Positions 7,701 through 13,805 of a stretch of 16,234 bases of DNA are shown here, in pieces. Under the pieces are notes generated by a model, which was not told the DNA's origin, ran no database searches, and was given only the letters and a program-made list of their open reading frames with translations. The DNA comes from Nephromyces sp. MM_2019 (Eukaryota > Apicomplexa > Aconoidasida > Nephromycida), in the NCBI GenBank assembly GCA_015657535.1, contig JADHZB010000767.1:1-16234 (forward strand), written 5' to 3'. Positions within the stretch are counted from its first letter, which is position 1. Every line of letters starts with the position of its first letter. The position numbers were made by a program, and so were the translations under genes.

Positions 7701-10532
7701 AACGCAATGGAGCATAAATCAGTGGCTAAAAGCTTTGAGAGTCGTATGCATATTAAATTTAGCCGGAGAAGGGGGATTTCTAGGGCTTATTCACATGTTT
7801 TTAACTATTTCGAAGAAGAGCGAAATATTGAGCTTTTCATTAAGCTGCAAAAATGAAGCTAAAAACGCATTGAAGAGCACTTTTTGAAAAAAAAGCAAAA
7901 CAGTCTGAAGATTATGATATTTTTGAATCTTCAAACAAGAGAAGAGGCTCTCACCATAACAAAAAAACAGTGGAACTAAAGCTATTAAAATATAAAAGAT
8001 ATGATGATTTTTTATTAAAAAAACAATTACTTTGATATAATAAGAAATCACACAAAAAGAAAGACATTTGCAAGCTTTCAACGAAAAAGTCGGTTTTTTA
8101 CAGGAAAAAACGTACCTTTTCATGCAGAAAATATCAACATTAAAAGATGAAAAGGAGGGAAATTTGAGCGGAAAACAGGAAAAATAGTAGTTTTCTTGAA
8201 GAAATGCAAAAACAAGCTCGAACTGTAGAGAAAGAAGAGCTTTTTAAGGCGCTTAAAGTCTTTTATATAACAGAATCAAAAAAGCGCAGGCTCTGAATAG
8301 GTTATACGCACTTAACAAAGAGCTTTATAGATATTAAAATAATATATTAGAGGAGGAGTATACACCCAATTTTAAATATGGTTTCAGATAGTTGAAGATT
8401 TGAAGAGAATTTCACCAATTTCAAGATTCCACGATAACATAAAAAATTTGCAGATAAACTATAATATCTGCATGCGGAGGCATATTAACTATTTTCATAT
8501 GTAATTTGCAAACAAAAGAACGCAACTCGAAGTAAACCTGTATAGGAGTCATGCGAAAGATACCATTTTTCAGCAAGGCTTCCACCACTGAATGATGAAT
8601 CTGGAAAGAATCAGAAAAGAAGATTTTCAGTGCAGATCAATGCATTATCTTACAAAGCTGGAGATTCTAGAAAGGCTTGAAACTAAGCACACACTTCGGA
8701 AAAATATCAAATTTAAAGATAATTTTAAGGACGAAATCTTCCAAACGAAGGTGGCTCTTAACACACACACACCATGGTGGTCCGAGTTAAAGAGCACTTG
8801 TCTTCACCTAATCACAAAGTTATACTGCCGTTTTTTCACAATTAAAAGGCAGATGTTTGCAAAAAAAGGAACGCTTGTTGAAGCAATCAGCGTAAAAAGG
8901 ATATAAAACTGACTAAAGTAGCAGCTATGGAGCTTAAAAAAAGGTTGGTAGTTAAGCCTACAAGGCCTTGAAAGAGAGAAAAAAGCAGAAATTAGCAAGA
9001 ATCATTAATTTTAGAGTATACCTCTGGAAATTCCGAGAAAAGAGGCCCTGAATATTTTGACGCTGGGTTTTCATCTTCCTGAGGGCAAAACATTGTGTGG
9101 TGCGTAGCTTCTTAAGGGTTAATTGATGAAAAAATCGCAAATAGACGTAATCAAAAAAGCATCTACATGACAAAAGCTTGCATTCATCACCTACCCAAGT
9201 TAACATTAAAAAAAGAGAAAATTTGGGGGGAAACACTCGCAGAGCACCCAAGGAAACTTGGTATTTCAGAGACACGGCTAAATAAAGGAATTAATTAAGA
9301 AAAAAGATGAAAAAGGTAGTTTTATACAGAGCAATGTTTGTAGTGTGTGTGGGAAAAAAGTATAATACATACAGATATTTTCCACAAAACTTTTTATTCC
9401 TCCATCATATTAACATCAATGAAGACTTCAGAACAAGAGAGGAAAAATACGAGGAAGAAGAAAAAGAAGAATACAGGGACTAAATTGTTGCGTAGAGAAA
9501 TCAAAGAGGATATATCTAATTTGCTTAAACCGCAACTTCAAAGTGTAGTTAAATCAGCACTAATAATCAGTCAAATTTACCATATTTCGCAAGCGTTTTC
9601 ATTGAAAATCTTTACAAATTAACAGGCAACTTTTAATTTGTTCTCTAAAAGCACACACCTACCACTTTAATTTGATATAACAAGTGCCTAGGAAATGCAC
9701 ACCACCCAAGTAGAAATAAGAGTTGATGCACGGAAACAATTTAAGGCAGCAGCAATCAATTTGAAGAAGTTTAGCAAAAAAAAGCTGCATACGAAAGATA
9801 GCACTCTGCATCCTTGTTGTATAACACAGTGGTGTACCACTCGGATAATAATTCCAAAATTCAGCTTTTTTAATTCATTCAGCATTAAGGATATACCTTC
9901 TGAGTATTGGGGCTACTAATATTTTCAGGGAAAAGCACGTTTCCTTCATTTGAAATCAATCTAGAATTGTTTTTGACTGGAATACTAGTTGTTTCAGCAA
10001 CAGCCGGTAAAACGGACAACTGAATTCCACACTCTGGAGAAAAGCAAGAAAACCCAAAACCGCTCGCTTTTTGGAATCTCGAAATGAACTCAGGGTCATG
10101 ACGGAGTGAAGAAGCAATCGAAGGGGCGCAAACAAAGGCGGAATTGCGCTTTACGAGGTTAAAAAACCCAAAAAAGGAGGAAATTCTAGAAGCCGGAGAT
10201 TTTAAATAATACTTCGATGGCATTAACTGAGGGAAAACCCTAGAAGGAGATGTTAAACGAACTTGTGGTGGTATCCCTTCATGCCTAATTCTGGAAACAT
10301 CTCTAATACCAGATTCCCGCAAAACAAGAGGACTTGAGATATTTCTGGCTGTTTTACTTATACCCATGCGGGCAGCCACCGGTCCTTCATTTGCATAATC
10401 TTCAGTGTATGAACAATCGCAGATGAGGGAGAAAAACCATAAAGTGCGAACAAGAAGATGAAAACAGGTAATAAACTTCCAGAAAAAGGAAAAACTCCGC
10501 AAGCCTTCATCTTTAATAACGCGAGAACCCAT
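1624..10532 (-). CDS. DEAD-box RNA helicase, DDX21/RH3 clade with GUCT domain; 17 exons, probably plastid-targeted
   Basis: ATP-dependent RNA helicase. Exons in transcript order: 10532-9897, 9078-9022, 8600-8538, 7430-7232, 6720-6537, 5690-5478, 4495-4251, 3941-3874, 3457-3411, 3284-3180, 3102-3054, 2962-2807, 2633-2530, 2336-2256, 2133-2064, 1921-1792, 1715-1624. All introns are GT-AG, every phase joins, and the sum is 2499 nt (832 aa). Visible motifs: Q motif ending TPIQ (252), motif I SKTGSGKT (269-276), Ia PTRELA (317-322), Ib TPGR (366-369), II DEAD (390-393), III SAT (422-424), IV IIFTRTK (488-494), V TDVAARGID (541-549), VI HRSGRTGR (570-577), a GUCT-like domain (about 677-760) and an Arg-rich tail (about 790-822). 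Residues 1-212 form a leader: hydrophobic signal-like segment then a basic Ser-rich stretch. DDX21-type helicases unwind RNA in the nucleolus; the plant clade member RH3 works in chloroplasts on group II intron splicing and 50S assembly. The leader favours a plastid role; this is inference. Start ATG is the first after an in-frame stop. Confidence 0.9.
1792..1921 (-). CDS. Helicase exon 16
   Basis: 130 nt, acceptor TTCTTCAG|, donor TATG|GTACTC. Encodes a helical piece (TLESLNDEAVSQVLKMINRN) and then NPNRFEGRAKAY. Reading through the donor gives a 14-codon alternative end with stop at 1751-1753, so an unspliced form is possible. Confidence 0.8.
2064..2133 (-). CDS. Helicase exon 15: GUCT end
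   Basis: 70 nt, acceptor CCCTCAG|, donor CTT|GTAAGT. Encodes RYAYFDISTETLKCIFDAT, corresponding to the GxxFDVP..A..L segment that closes GUCT domains. Phase 0 to exon 16. Confidence 0.83.
2256..2336 (-). CDS. Helicase exon 14: GUCT middle
   Basis: 81 nt, acceptor GTCTTTAG|, donor CGCAG|GTGATT. Encodes FNKLTEYNSLGAYQSLGKIY. This exon is needed to make phases agree: joining exon 13 straight to exon 15 would create a TGA. Confidence 0.8.
2530..2633 (-). CDS. Helicase exon 13: start of GUCT
   Basis: 104 nt, acceptor TATATAG|, donor CTACTG|GTAAAG. Encodes QSRSLFTGDTDMVTVEFYN, matching the S-R-S-L-L..G...VT start of GUCT domains, an RRM-like RNA-binding fold. The split Trp709 (TG|G) links to exon 14. 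Confidence 0.85.
2807..2962 (-). CDS. Helicase exon 12: linker before GUCT
   Basis: 52 codons in phase 0, acceptor TTTCTCAG|, donor CCG|GTAGTT. Encodes VSPEVIPYFLDVAADVWKRA then ESELLARSLALIAQRP, the helical region that links the helicase core to GUCT in DDX21-type proteins. Confidence 0.88.
3054..3102 (-). CDS. Helicase exon 11
   Basis: 49 nt, acceptor TTTATAG|, donor TCG|GTAAGC. Encodes FKLKNPPSFKSALSAS, equivalent to the GI+F...PS...A segment that follows domain 2 in DDX21/RH3 proteins. Phase 2 in, phase 0 out. Confidence 0.85.
3180..3284 (-). CDS. Helicase exon 10: motif VI
   Basis: 105 nt, acceptor CGTTAG|, donor ATCAG|GTATTG. Encodes SGRTGRAGKPGTSVVLYSEQ (motif VI; Arg574 and Arg577 reach the ATP gamma-phosphate in the family), then HDLHKLERICGI, the end of RecA-like domain 2. 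Confidence 0.93.
3411..3457 (-). CDS. Helicase exon 9
   Basis: 47 nt, acceptor TATTCAG|, donor CACAG|GTTATT. Encodes VIQCGPPYDADTYIH plus two bases of Arg571, the usual link between motifs V and VI (VIxxxxPxxxxxYxHR). The run of seven C residues on the coding strand (3437-3443) is a possible sequencing-error spot, but the frame is right as given. Confidence 0.9.
3458..3873 (-). other. Helicase intron 8 (416 nt)
   Basis: AT-rich with a short CA tract near 3530-3538. The 64-codon plus frame at 3741-3935 is largely antisense to exon 8 and is not a gene. Nothing else noted. Confidence 0.6.
3874..3941 (-). CDS. Helicase exon 8: motif V
   Basis: 68 nt, acceptor AATTTACAG|, donor CTC|GTGAGT. Encodes SFTVLVATDVAARGIDVENV, including motif V (541-549), which couples ATP and RNA binding. 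Phase 0 to exon 9. Confidence 0.92.
3942..4250 (-). other. Helicase intron 7 (309 nt)
   Basis: Includes an imperfect 19-bp direct repeat on the plus strand, GGTGAAAAATGAGTAAATC at 4099-4117 and GGCGAAAAGTGAGTAAATC at 4130-4148 (two mismatches, 31 bp apart), embedded in A-rich sequence. Confidence 0.65.
4251..4495 (-). CDS. Helicase exon 7: domain 2, motif IV
   Basis: Acceptor TTTGCAAG|, donor AAAG|GTTATA. Encodes IPETVQHVAI, GGQTIIFTRTKRDAD (motif IV) and ALHGDIGQATRDNTMQAFRK, the HGD..Q..R pattern of domain 2. The split Gly533 joins exon 8. Upstream in-frame codons to an ATG at 4521 belong to the intron. Confidence 0.93.
4496..5477 (-). other. Helicase intron 6 (982 nt)
   Basis: AT-rich, without clear repeats. 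Two short Lys-rich plus-strand frames at 5273-5582 overlap the start of exon 6 in antisense and are not considered genes. I see nothing else in it. Confidence 0.6.
5478..5690 (-). CDS. Helicase exon 6: DEAD box and SAT motif
   Basis: Acceptor CCCTGCAG|, donor AACAG|GTAACA. Encodes VRHVVLDEADEMLNMGF (motif II at 390-393; Asp390 and Glu391 serve Mg binding and hydrolysis) and FSLFSATTPDWV (motif III, 422-424). The end of domain 1, KIDAIGDSN, is followed by the split Arg451. Confidence 0.95.
5691..6536 (-). other. Helicase intron 5 (846 nt)
   Basis: Contains a degenerate tandem array anchored on CACACAC (5977-6125). A 156-codon plus-strand frame (5922-6392) runs through this array; it is His/Thr/Ser/Asn-rich, antisense to the intron, and contains no recognisable domain. 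Confidence 0.6.
5977..6125 (+). repeat. Degenerate CACACAC-anchored tandem repeat
   Basis: Four units start at 5977, 6024, 6069 and 6097, each opening CACACAC and continuing with variants of ACCTACTTCNNCTTC (for example CTTACTTCCACTT, AACCTACTTCAACTT, AACCTACTTCCGCCT). Unit lengths are 47, 45 and 28 bp, so the period is irregular. Confidence 0.65.
6537..6720 (-). CDS. Helicase exon 5: motifs Ia-GG-Ib
   Basis: Acceptor TCTCACAG|, donor TG|GTGAGA. Encodes (R)ELAKQV, then CCYGGASY (GG motif) and DILLGTPGRILEYI (motif Ib, RNA-contacting). Phase 2 at the end, completed by T of exon 6 to give Cys380. Confidence 0.93.
6721..7231 (-). other. Helicase intron 4 (511 nt)
   Basis: Contains a four-unit 10-bp tandem repeat (6921-6960) and otherwise AT-rich sequence. 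A 70-codon minus frame at 6712-6924 is simply the intron read in frame and has no coding character. Confidence 0.65.
6921..6960 (+). repeat. 10-bp tandem repeat, four units
   Basis: Units on the plus strand are CCATAAGACA, CCATCAGAAA, CCATGAGAAA and CCATTCAAAA, a clean 10-bp period with consensus CCATnAGAAA. It fades into C- and A-rich sequence up to about 6990. Located in intron 4. Confidence 0.7.
7232..7430 (-). CDS. Helicase exon 4: motif I (Walker A) and start of Ia
   Basis: Starts after a T-rich acceptor (TTTTTTTCAG|) and ends at PT plus one base of the Arg codon, donor C|GTAGGC. Contains GRSKTGSGKT (267-276), with Lys275 and Thr276 binding phosphate and Mg. The position usually Ala in AxTGSGKT is Ser269 here. 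Followed by LLPLIEK and, after a short low-complexity insert (about 287-306), LLILEPT. The split Arg codon (C|GC) is completed in exon 5 to give PTRELA. Confidence 0.93.
7431..8537 (-). other. Helicase intron 3 (1107 nt)
   Basis: The largest intron. Near the acceptor side (7500-7610) it holds CA/TG repeats. From about 7650 to 8500 the plus strand is strongly purine-rich and shows a chain of short Lys/Glu/Leu-rich frames broken by stops and frame changes (see findings). No intact gene. Confidence 0.6.
7499..7607. repeat. CA microsatellite with a 12-bp direct repeat
   Basis: A (CA)n tract at 7504-7520 is followed by ATACACACATGCGTGTGAG. TCTCACAC (7501-7508) is the inverse complement of GTGTGAGA (7535-7542). 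The 12-mer TGAGATAATCTT occurs at 7538-7549 and again at 7568-7579, 30 bp apart, followed by a second ACACAC tract. It lies inside intron 3. Confidence 0.75.
8538..8600 (-). CDS. Helicase exon 3: Q motif
   Basis: 21 codons, phase 0 at both ends, acceptor TTTCCAG| and donor CAG|GTTTAC. Peptide VVEALLKNGIFRMTPIQ is a clear Q motif; Gln252 is the residue that contacts the adenine of ATP in the family. It joins directly to ALAFPGLYKG of exon 4. Confidence 0.9.
8601..9021 (-). other. Helicase intron 2 (421 nt)
   Basis: Holds a 104-codon plus-strand frame (8592-8906) that begins inside exon 3 and runs through a (CA) tract at 8761-8771. Its composition is Lys/Leu/Thr-rich with no family resemblance. 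Treated as antisense intron sequence. Confidence 0.6.
9022..9078 (-). CDS. Helicase exon 2
   Basis: 19 codons in phase 0 at both ends, acceptor CCTCAG| and donor GAG|GTATAC. The peptide ends SGPLFSEFPE, supplying the conserved upstream Phe of the Q-motif region; with exon 3 it gives the usual spacing F-x(17)-NG-x(4)-TPIQ seen at the start of DEAD-box cores. Confidence 0.75.
9079..9896 (-). other. Helicase intron 1 (818 nt)
   Basis: Pyrimidine-rich on the transcript strand. A plus-strand Lys-rich frame at 9347-9622 lies here (RRKK-like runs then KEDISNLLKPQLQSVV) and another at 9695-9919; both are best read as antisense of a T-rich intron. No nested gene with splice sites or a recognisable domain was seen. 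Confidence 0.6.
9897..10532 (-). CDS. Helicase exon 1: bipartite plastid-type leader
   Basis: 212 codons. ATG at 10530-10532 follows an in-frame TGA seven codons upstream. Residues 1-19 form a basic n-region; residues 20-41 (FITCFHLLVRTLWFFSLICD and following) form a hydrophobic core interrupted by one Arg; a signal-peptidase site could lie near residues 40-43. Residues 46-148 hold about 15 Arg/Lys against 5 Asp/Glu and many Ser/Pro, as in apicoplast transit peptides. Nothing in this exon resembles a helicase motif. It ends NTQK at donor AAG|GTATAT in phase 0, which matches exon 2. The link to the rest of the gene rests on phase, order and strand, so an extra 5' exon or a separate gene is possible. 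Confidence 0.65.
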
Positions 10533-11560
10533 ATTTTTCCGCTTCTTGGGTCAATGCCATAGCTGACTAAGAAATAGCATTTAGCAATTAAATTCTGCGG
10601 CAGTTACACATATCATGATATCTTTCAAAGGTGCTCAAGAAATACAAGCCATTGTAAGCATGACAAAAGTTCAAATACCTACGACTCAGAAACCATGAGG
10701 TAAGGAATAGTATGTGGCCTTGCAAGGTCTACATGCAACTTTAAGCAAAGCGTTGCGTGCGCACCCGATTCGACGTGATAAAAATTCATCATTAAAAGAC
10801 GAAATGGTGATTCTTGGAACACACTTAAATGCCCATGAATGCTTCCCTAAAAGTATGATTCGCTACATACTGTTGATGCGATGCTCTGTGGATGTTATAT
10901 ACTGCATGTGTGATACTCCGTGCAAGCGATGCCCTGTGGAGGTGGTGCGCCGTGGATATGATGCTCCGTGGATGTGATACATTGTGGATGTTGCATACTG
11001 CAAATATGATACTCTGCGGATATGATATACTCCAATTTTCCTATAATCCTAATTTGCTATACTTTTTGCAAATCTCCACCATTGCTATAGGCCTAGCATG
11101 CTCCCCGCTGGAAACCTGCGTAATATCTGCTCTGGATTTTTTTTAATTCGCCGTTCGCAAGCAACCAGAAACAGTGGTTCACGAGCTGCTAAAGGGAACA
11201 TCAAAGCATCAGCTCAATTCTTTGCTTAATTTCAGGACTTGAAAGATATGATTTCAAAAATTCGGGGTCACGATTCTATGCGTAGCTTCAAAATAGTCGC
11301 TGCTTTTTCTCTGTTTCCTTCGTCTCATCTGAATAACCCGCCATGTGCTTGCCAAAGCCGTACTATGAACGTACAGCTAATGTAGATTCTACCTGCTCCA
11401 ATTTTTTTTTGGTAACTATATCAACTTTAGGAATAAAAAAAAATTAAGTAAAAATCCCGCCTTTTACACGGGTATTTTATTCTCAGTCAAGCAAAAAACT
11501 TGTTGATTCTATTTTAAGTACAAGTACTTGAGAGCAAGGATTGATGGTATAATTTGACCG
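10533..11560. other. Upstream region of the helicase with a minisatellite; no confident gene
   Basis: The helicase promoter and 5' UTR should lie directly above 10532, but no defined core promoter element was recognised. Plus-strand frames at 10714-10977 and 10892-11146 are translations of the minisatellite at 10865-11033. A minus-strand frame beginning MAGYSDETKETEKKQRLF near 11340 is coding-like but only 18 codons long. Confidence 0.5.
10865..11033 (+). repeat. Degenerate 15-17 bp minisatellite
   Basis: About ten tandem units with consensus near GATGCTCTGTGGATGT, for example GATGCTCTGTGGATGTT, GATGCTCCGTGGATGT, GATACATTGTGGATGT and GATACTCTGCGGATAT. Units differ at several positions and vary in length by one or two bases, so the array is old or fast-evolving. 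It lies about 330-500 bp upstream of the helicase ATG. Confidence 0.8.
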
Positions 11561-11573
11561 GAAAAACATTTTT

Positions 11574-11965
11574 GTAGGATTATAAGCACATAGGTCCAAC
11601 CAGGTTGAGTTGGGCGAATAATGTAAATTAGTTTTGGATGAAGTATATATTAACTAGCCCCTTAGATGACGGGTATAATCTAGATTTGGATGAATTGGCT
11701 GAAAGCTATCTAGTATATAAGGAAATACAGAGCTGAAGCATTCATCTTTGGAGGACCTTGAAATCTATCAGAGCAAGTTTATTAATATGGTACTGCTCCA
11801 AGTAGAATTGCCAGCTGAAGGGAGGCCTCGATCATATAGGTCGCACAAAGCATCAGATAGTAAGCAAATATATATCAATTACCACAAGCATTAGACAGTG
11901 AAAAAAAAATCTTATCACTTACCGCTCTAGTATATGATGAGTCGAAAAAGTTTAACAAAGACTAG
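11574..11965 (+). pseudogene. Candidate small or decayed protein-coding gene
   Basis: Coding-like plus-strand pieces lie in a row. An acceptor TTTTTGTAG| opens a frame reading DYKHIGPTRLSWANN, which meets a TAG (11623-11625 region) and continues in the same frame from ATG 11638 as MKYILTSPLDDGYNLDLDEL to a stop near 11736. One base out of frame follows LKHSSLEDLEIYQSKF..., open from 11721 to a good donor GATA|GTAAGC at 11859/11860. An acceptor at 11930 in matching phase gives a last piece IYDESKKFNKD and stop at 11963-11965 (intron 71 nt). The internal TAG and the frame change suggest decay; alternatively there are splice forms that I could not resolve. Family not recognised. Confidence 0.35.
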
Positions 11966-12790
11966 GATTTTGCAGGTAAAATCAAGTTTCTGGGCCTACT
12001 GCTTTCCCATTATGCTAACGCTCTTCACAGTGTATCTATCAACTTATATTTCACCAATAAAATCCATCGAAAATACACTGAAGGAAAACAAAATAGAGGG
12101 TCTTCTTAAGGCAAGCTAAAGCCTTGAAGTTCACAAATTCTTAAAAAGGTAAACTTCATGGTATTTTGCATTTTTCTTGGTTTTTGCCTTGTAGCCAGTA
12201 TCATGGTTCGCCATTTCTTTTATTTTGTTGGTTTTTGCCTCGCTACCAGTACCATAACTTGTTTTTCCTTCTTTGTTTCTTGCATTGTTACAATTACCAC
12301 CAACACTGCCGCTTCAACTACGCCTTTCCTACTAGAAAAGTAATAATTTCATTCCCGCTCACAAAATATTTGCCGCTGAAATGAAAATTTATCAATCAGA
12401 TACATATGGAGTCATTAGCTTAGACAAGTTATGAAAATATCTCACAAAAGATATTTTTTTGCTAAAGATATCAAGTAGTATGTATTGTAGAAAGATAGTG
12501 GAAAAGTGTGATCTTAGCTGCAAGTTACCCATGCACGGCATATGCTTTTAATTTTCTCTAACTACTAACAACTCGCGCTCCACATTTTATTACCACACCG
12601 GCTCACAGATAAGAGCGATGAAGTAGTAACAGCATCCACGGGAGTAAGCCTTTTTGTCCAATTTTCAACCAGTCCTGGGGTAGCTACAAAATTATTTCAT
12701 TTTCTATAATATATTGAAAGGAACGATGATTCCACATTTTGAATTACGAGGCTTAAAATAGGCTATTAAAAAAGTATGTTATAAAGCTTA
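11966..12790. other. AT-rich stretch with a 51-bp repeat; no confident gene
   Basis: A 61-codon plus frame with one hydrophobic segment (11934-12119) overlaps the end of the candidate gene before it and has no support of its own. At about 12562-12710 a 47-codon plus frame without Met (containing TDKSDEVVTASTGVSLFVQF) looks coding in composition but has no identified partners. Confidence 0.4.
12171..12272 (+). repeat. 51-bp imperfect direct repeat, two copies
   Basis: Copies at 12171-12221 and 12222-12272 share the core TTGGTTTTTGCCT followed by (G)TAGCCAGTATCAT or CGCTACCAGTACCAT. The period is a multiple of three, so both strands carry a 17-residue repeat: a hydrophobic FLGFCLVAS / FVGFCLATS on plus, and a Lys/Asn/Gly-rich NHDTGYKAKTKK-like repeat on minus. 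Confidence 0.7.
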
Positions 12791-13065
12791 ATTTTGTTGC
12801 GGTATGTTTGGTTAGGAAGTCATTTTTTACACACAGAAATGGCAGGCGTAGAGCTTCTATTTTCAATGCTTGTCCATTTATATATGCACTTTCACATTAG
12901 AAAGAATCTTTTTACATTTTCTGAAACTAAAAGCGGAAGCCAGCTAGATAAACGTAATAGATCATTGTTTTGGTTTCACCCTAAGGTAGTCGTGTCGAGA
13001 TGCTACGACATGAGTATCCTCAAGATGGCAAGAATGTACCAATAGCTGCAGAAGCTACCATATTG

Positions 13066-13243
13066 AAGTGCTATGAGGCAGGAAAACATCAAACTCGCTG
13101 CCATCACAGCAACCACAACCTACCATATGAAAGTTTCATCACACGCTCAAAGCTATTCAGTCAAATGCCATCATCTCACCCCATAGCTTCCAACAACCTA
13201 TAAGTGTTACGAGGCAGCAAAGCGTCACATTTGCTATCATCAC
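13066..13243. repeat. 42-bp imperfect direct duplication
   Basis: Copies at 13066-13107 and 13202-13243 (offset 136 bp) match at 32 of 42 positions; both open AAGTG(C/T)TA(T/C)GAGGCAG on plus. On the minus strand each is preceded by TAG| and reads as a hydrophobic stretch (VMAASLMFSCLIAL and VMIANVTLCCLVTL), which may be coincidence or a duplicated membrane-segment exon. Confidence 0.6.
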
Positions 13244-13523
13244 CTATTTCAACTCGTTTTTTTCGTGACCTCTCCTGTTTCCTATAGGTTCTACCCTTAT
13301 TTTCCACATACGTGCCATCGATACCACACTTTCTTGCTTCGTCTATTGTTGCTGCACTTTTCACAGGCTGCATGTTCAGGGCTACGCACACAACTAACGC
13401 TCAACACCAGCTGAGCAACTCCGCGCAAACCATTCCAGTCACACACCGCGCAGCATTCCCGGCAGCTTTGCCCTCGCTTTCAGCTCGTTTTCCTTCATGG
13501 CAGACTCGCCTGGTGTTTTTCAT
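13176..13523 (-). pseudogene. Coding-like frame of 116 codons with one internal TGA
   Basis: ATG at 13521-13523 starts a frame opening MKNTRRVCHEGKRAESEGKA, which is interrupted by TGA at 13401-13403 and continues to a stop at 13176-13178 (CGIDGTYVENKGRTYRKQER, then DDSKCDALLPRNTYRLLEAM). The composition is balanced and the region is less AT-rich than its surroundings. The lower half overlaps the second copy of the 42-bp duplication. I do not recognise a family. It may be a decayed element, two exons with an unseen intron around the TGA, or chance. Confidence 0.3.
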
Positions 13524-13556
13524 GGTTATGTAATATTAAGCTCAACACCTTTAAGC

Positions 13557-13651
13557 ACACACACACCACAGAAACGCACAACACACACTTGAATAATAAA
13601 CAGTAGTAGTATCCCGCCCGTATGTACTGGCGAGTTGTGTGGTGTGTGTGT
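13557..13651. repeat. CA/TG inverted repeat
   Basis: ACACACACACCACA at 13557-13570 is perfectly complementary to TGTGGTGTGTGTGT at 13638-13651 (14 bp, loop 67 nt). A further ACACACACTT lies in the loop. It reflects two microsatellite tracts of opposite strand. Confidence 0.65.
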
Positions 13652-13703
13652 TACTATCAGAATAATATACCCGAAATTTTCACATTATGTACTGCAATTT
13701 TAC

Positions 13704-13805
13704 GTCGAGCTTTGAATTTTCATCTACAGCAGGGCCTCTACTAGCGCGCTCCAGTACAGGCACACACCCCTGATTTAACGGAAGAAATGCCCTTCCTGGA
13801 GTCAT
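13704..13805 (-). CDS. Candidate exon of unknown gene
   Basis: 34 codons bounded by acceptor TTTAACAG| at 13806-13808 and donor GAC|GTAAAA at 13703. Peptide MTPGRAFLPLNQGCVPVLER then ASRGPAVDENSKLD has coding-like composition. An upstream frame (13809-14003, containing HQDIPAKQGQPESVTR) and the frame at 14063-14185 could be earlier exons, but no full set of junctions was found. Low confidence. Confidence 0.25.

Noticed and set aside
8592..8906. 104-codon plus-strand protein
   Set aside because: It overlaps exon 3 in antisense, contains a CA microsatellite tract and has no family resemblance.
11714..11731. An 18-nt intron (GTATATAAGGAAATACAG)
   Set aside because: It has GT and AG ends but is far shorter than every other intron here (76 nt or more) and, being a multiple of three, does not repair the frame change.
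13401..13403. Reassignment of TGA to an amino acid, as in some ciliates
   Set aside because: Neither confident gene uses in-frame TGA, and the helicase reconstruction treats TGA as stop without problems; a decayed or spliced frame is simpler.
13176..13523. Merlin/ISXO2-type transposase
   Set aside because: A DGTYVENKGRTYRK segment vaguely resembles the DE-x-Y-x-GGK region, but the catalytic acidic residues and the rest of the domain are not visible.
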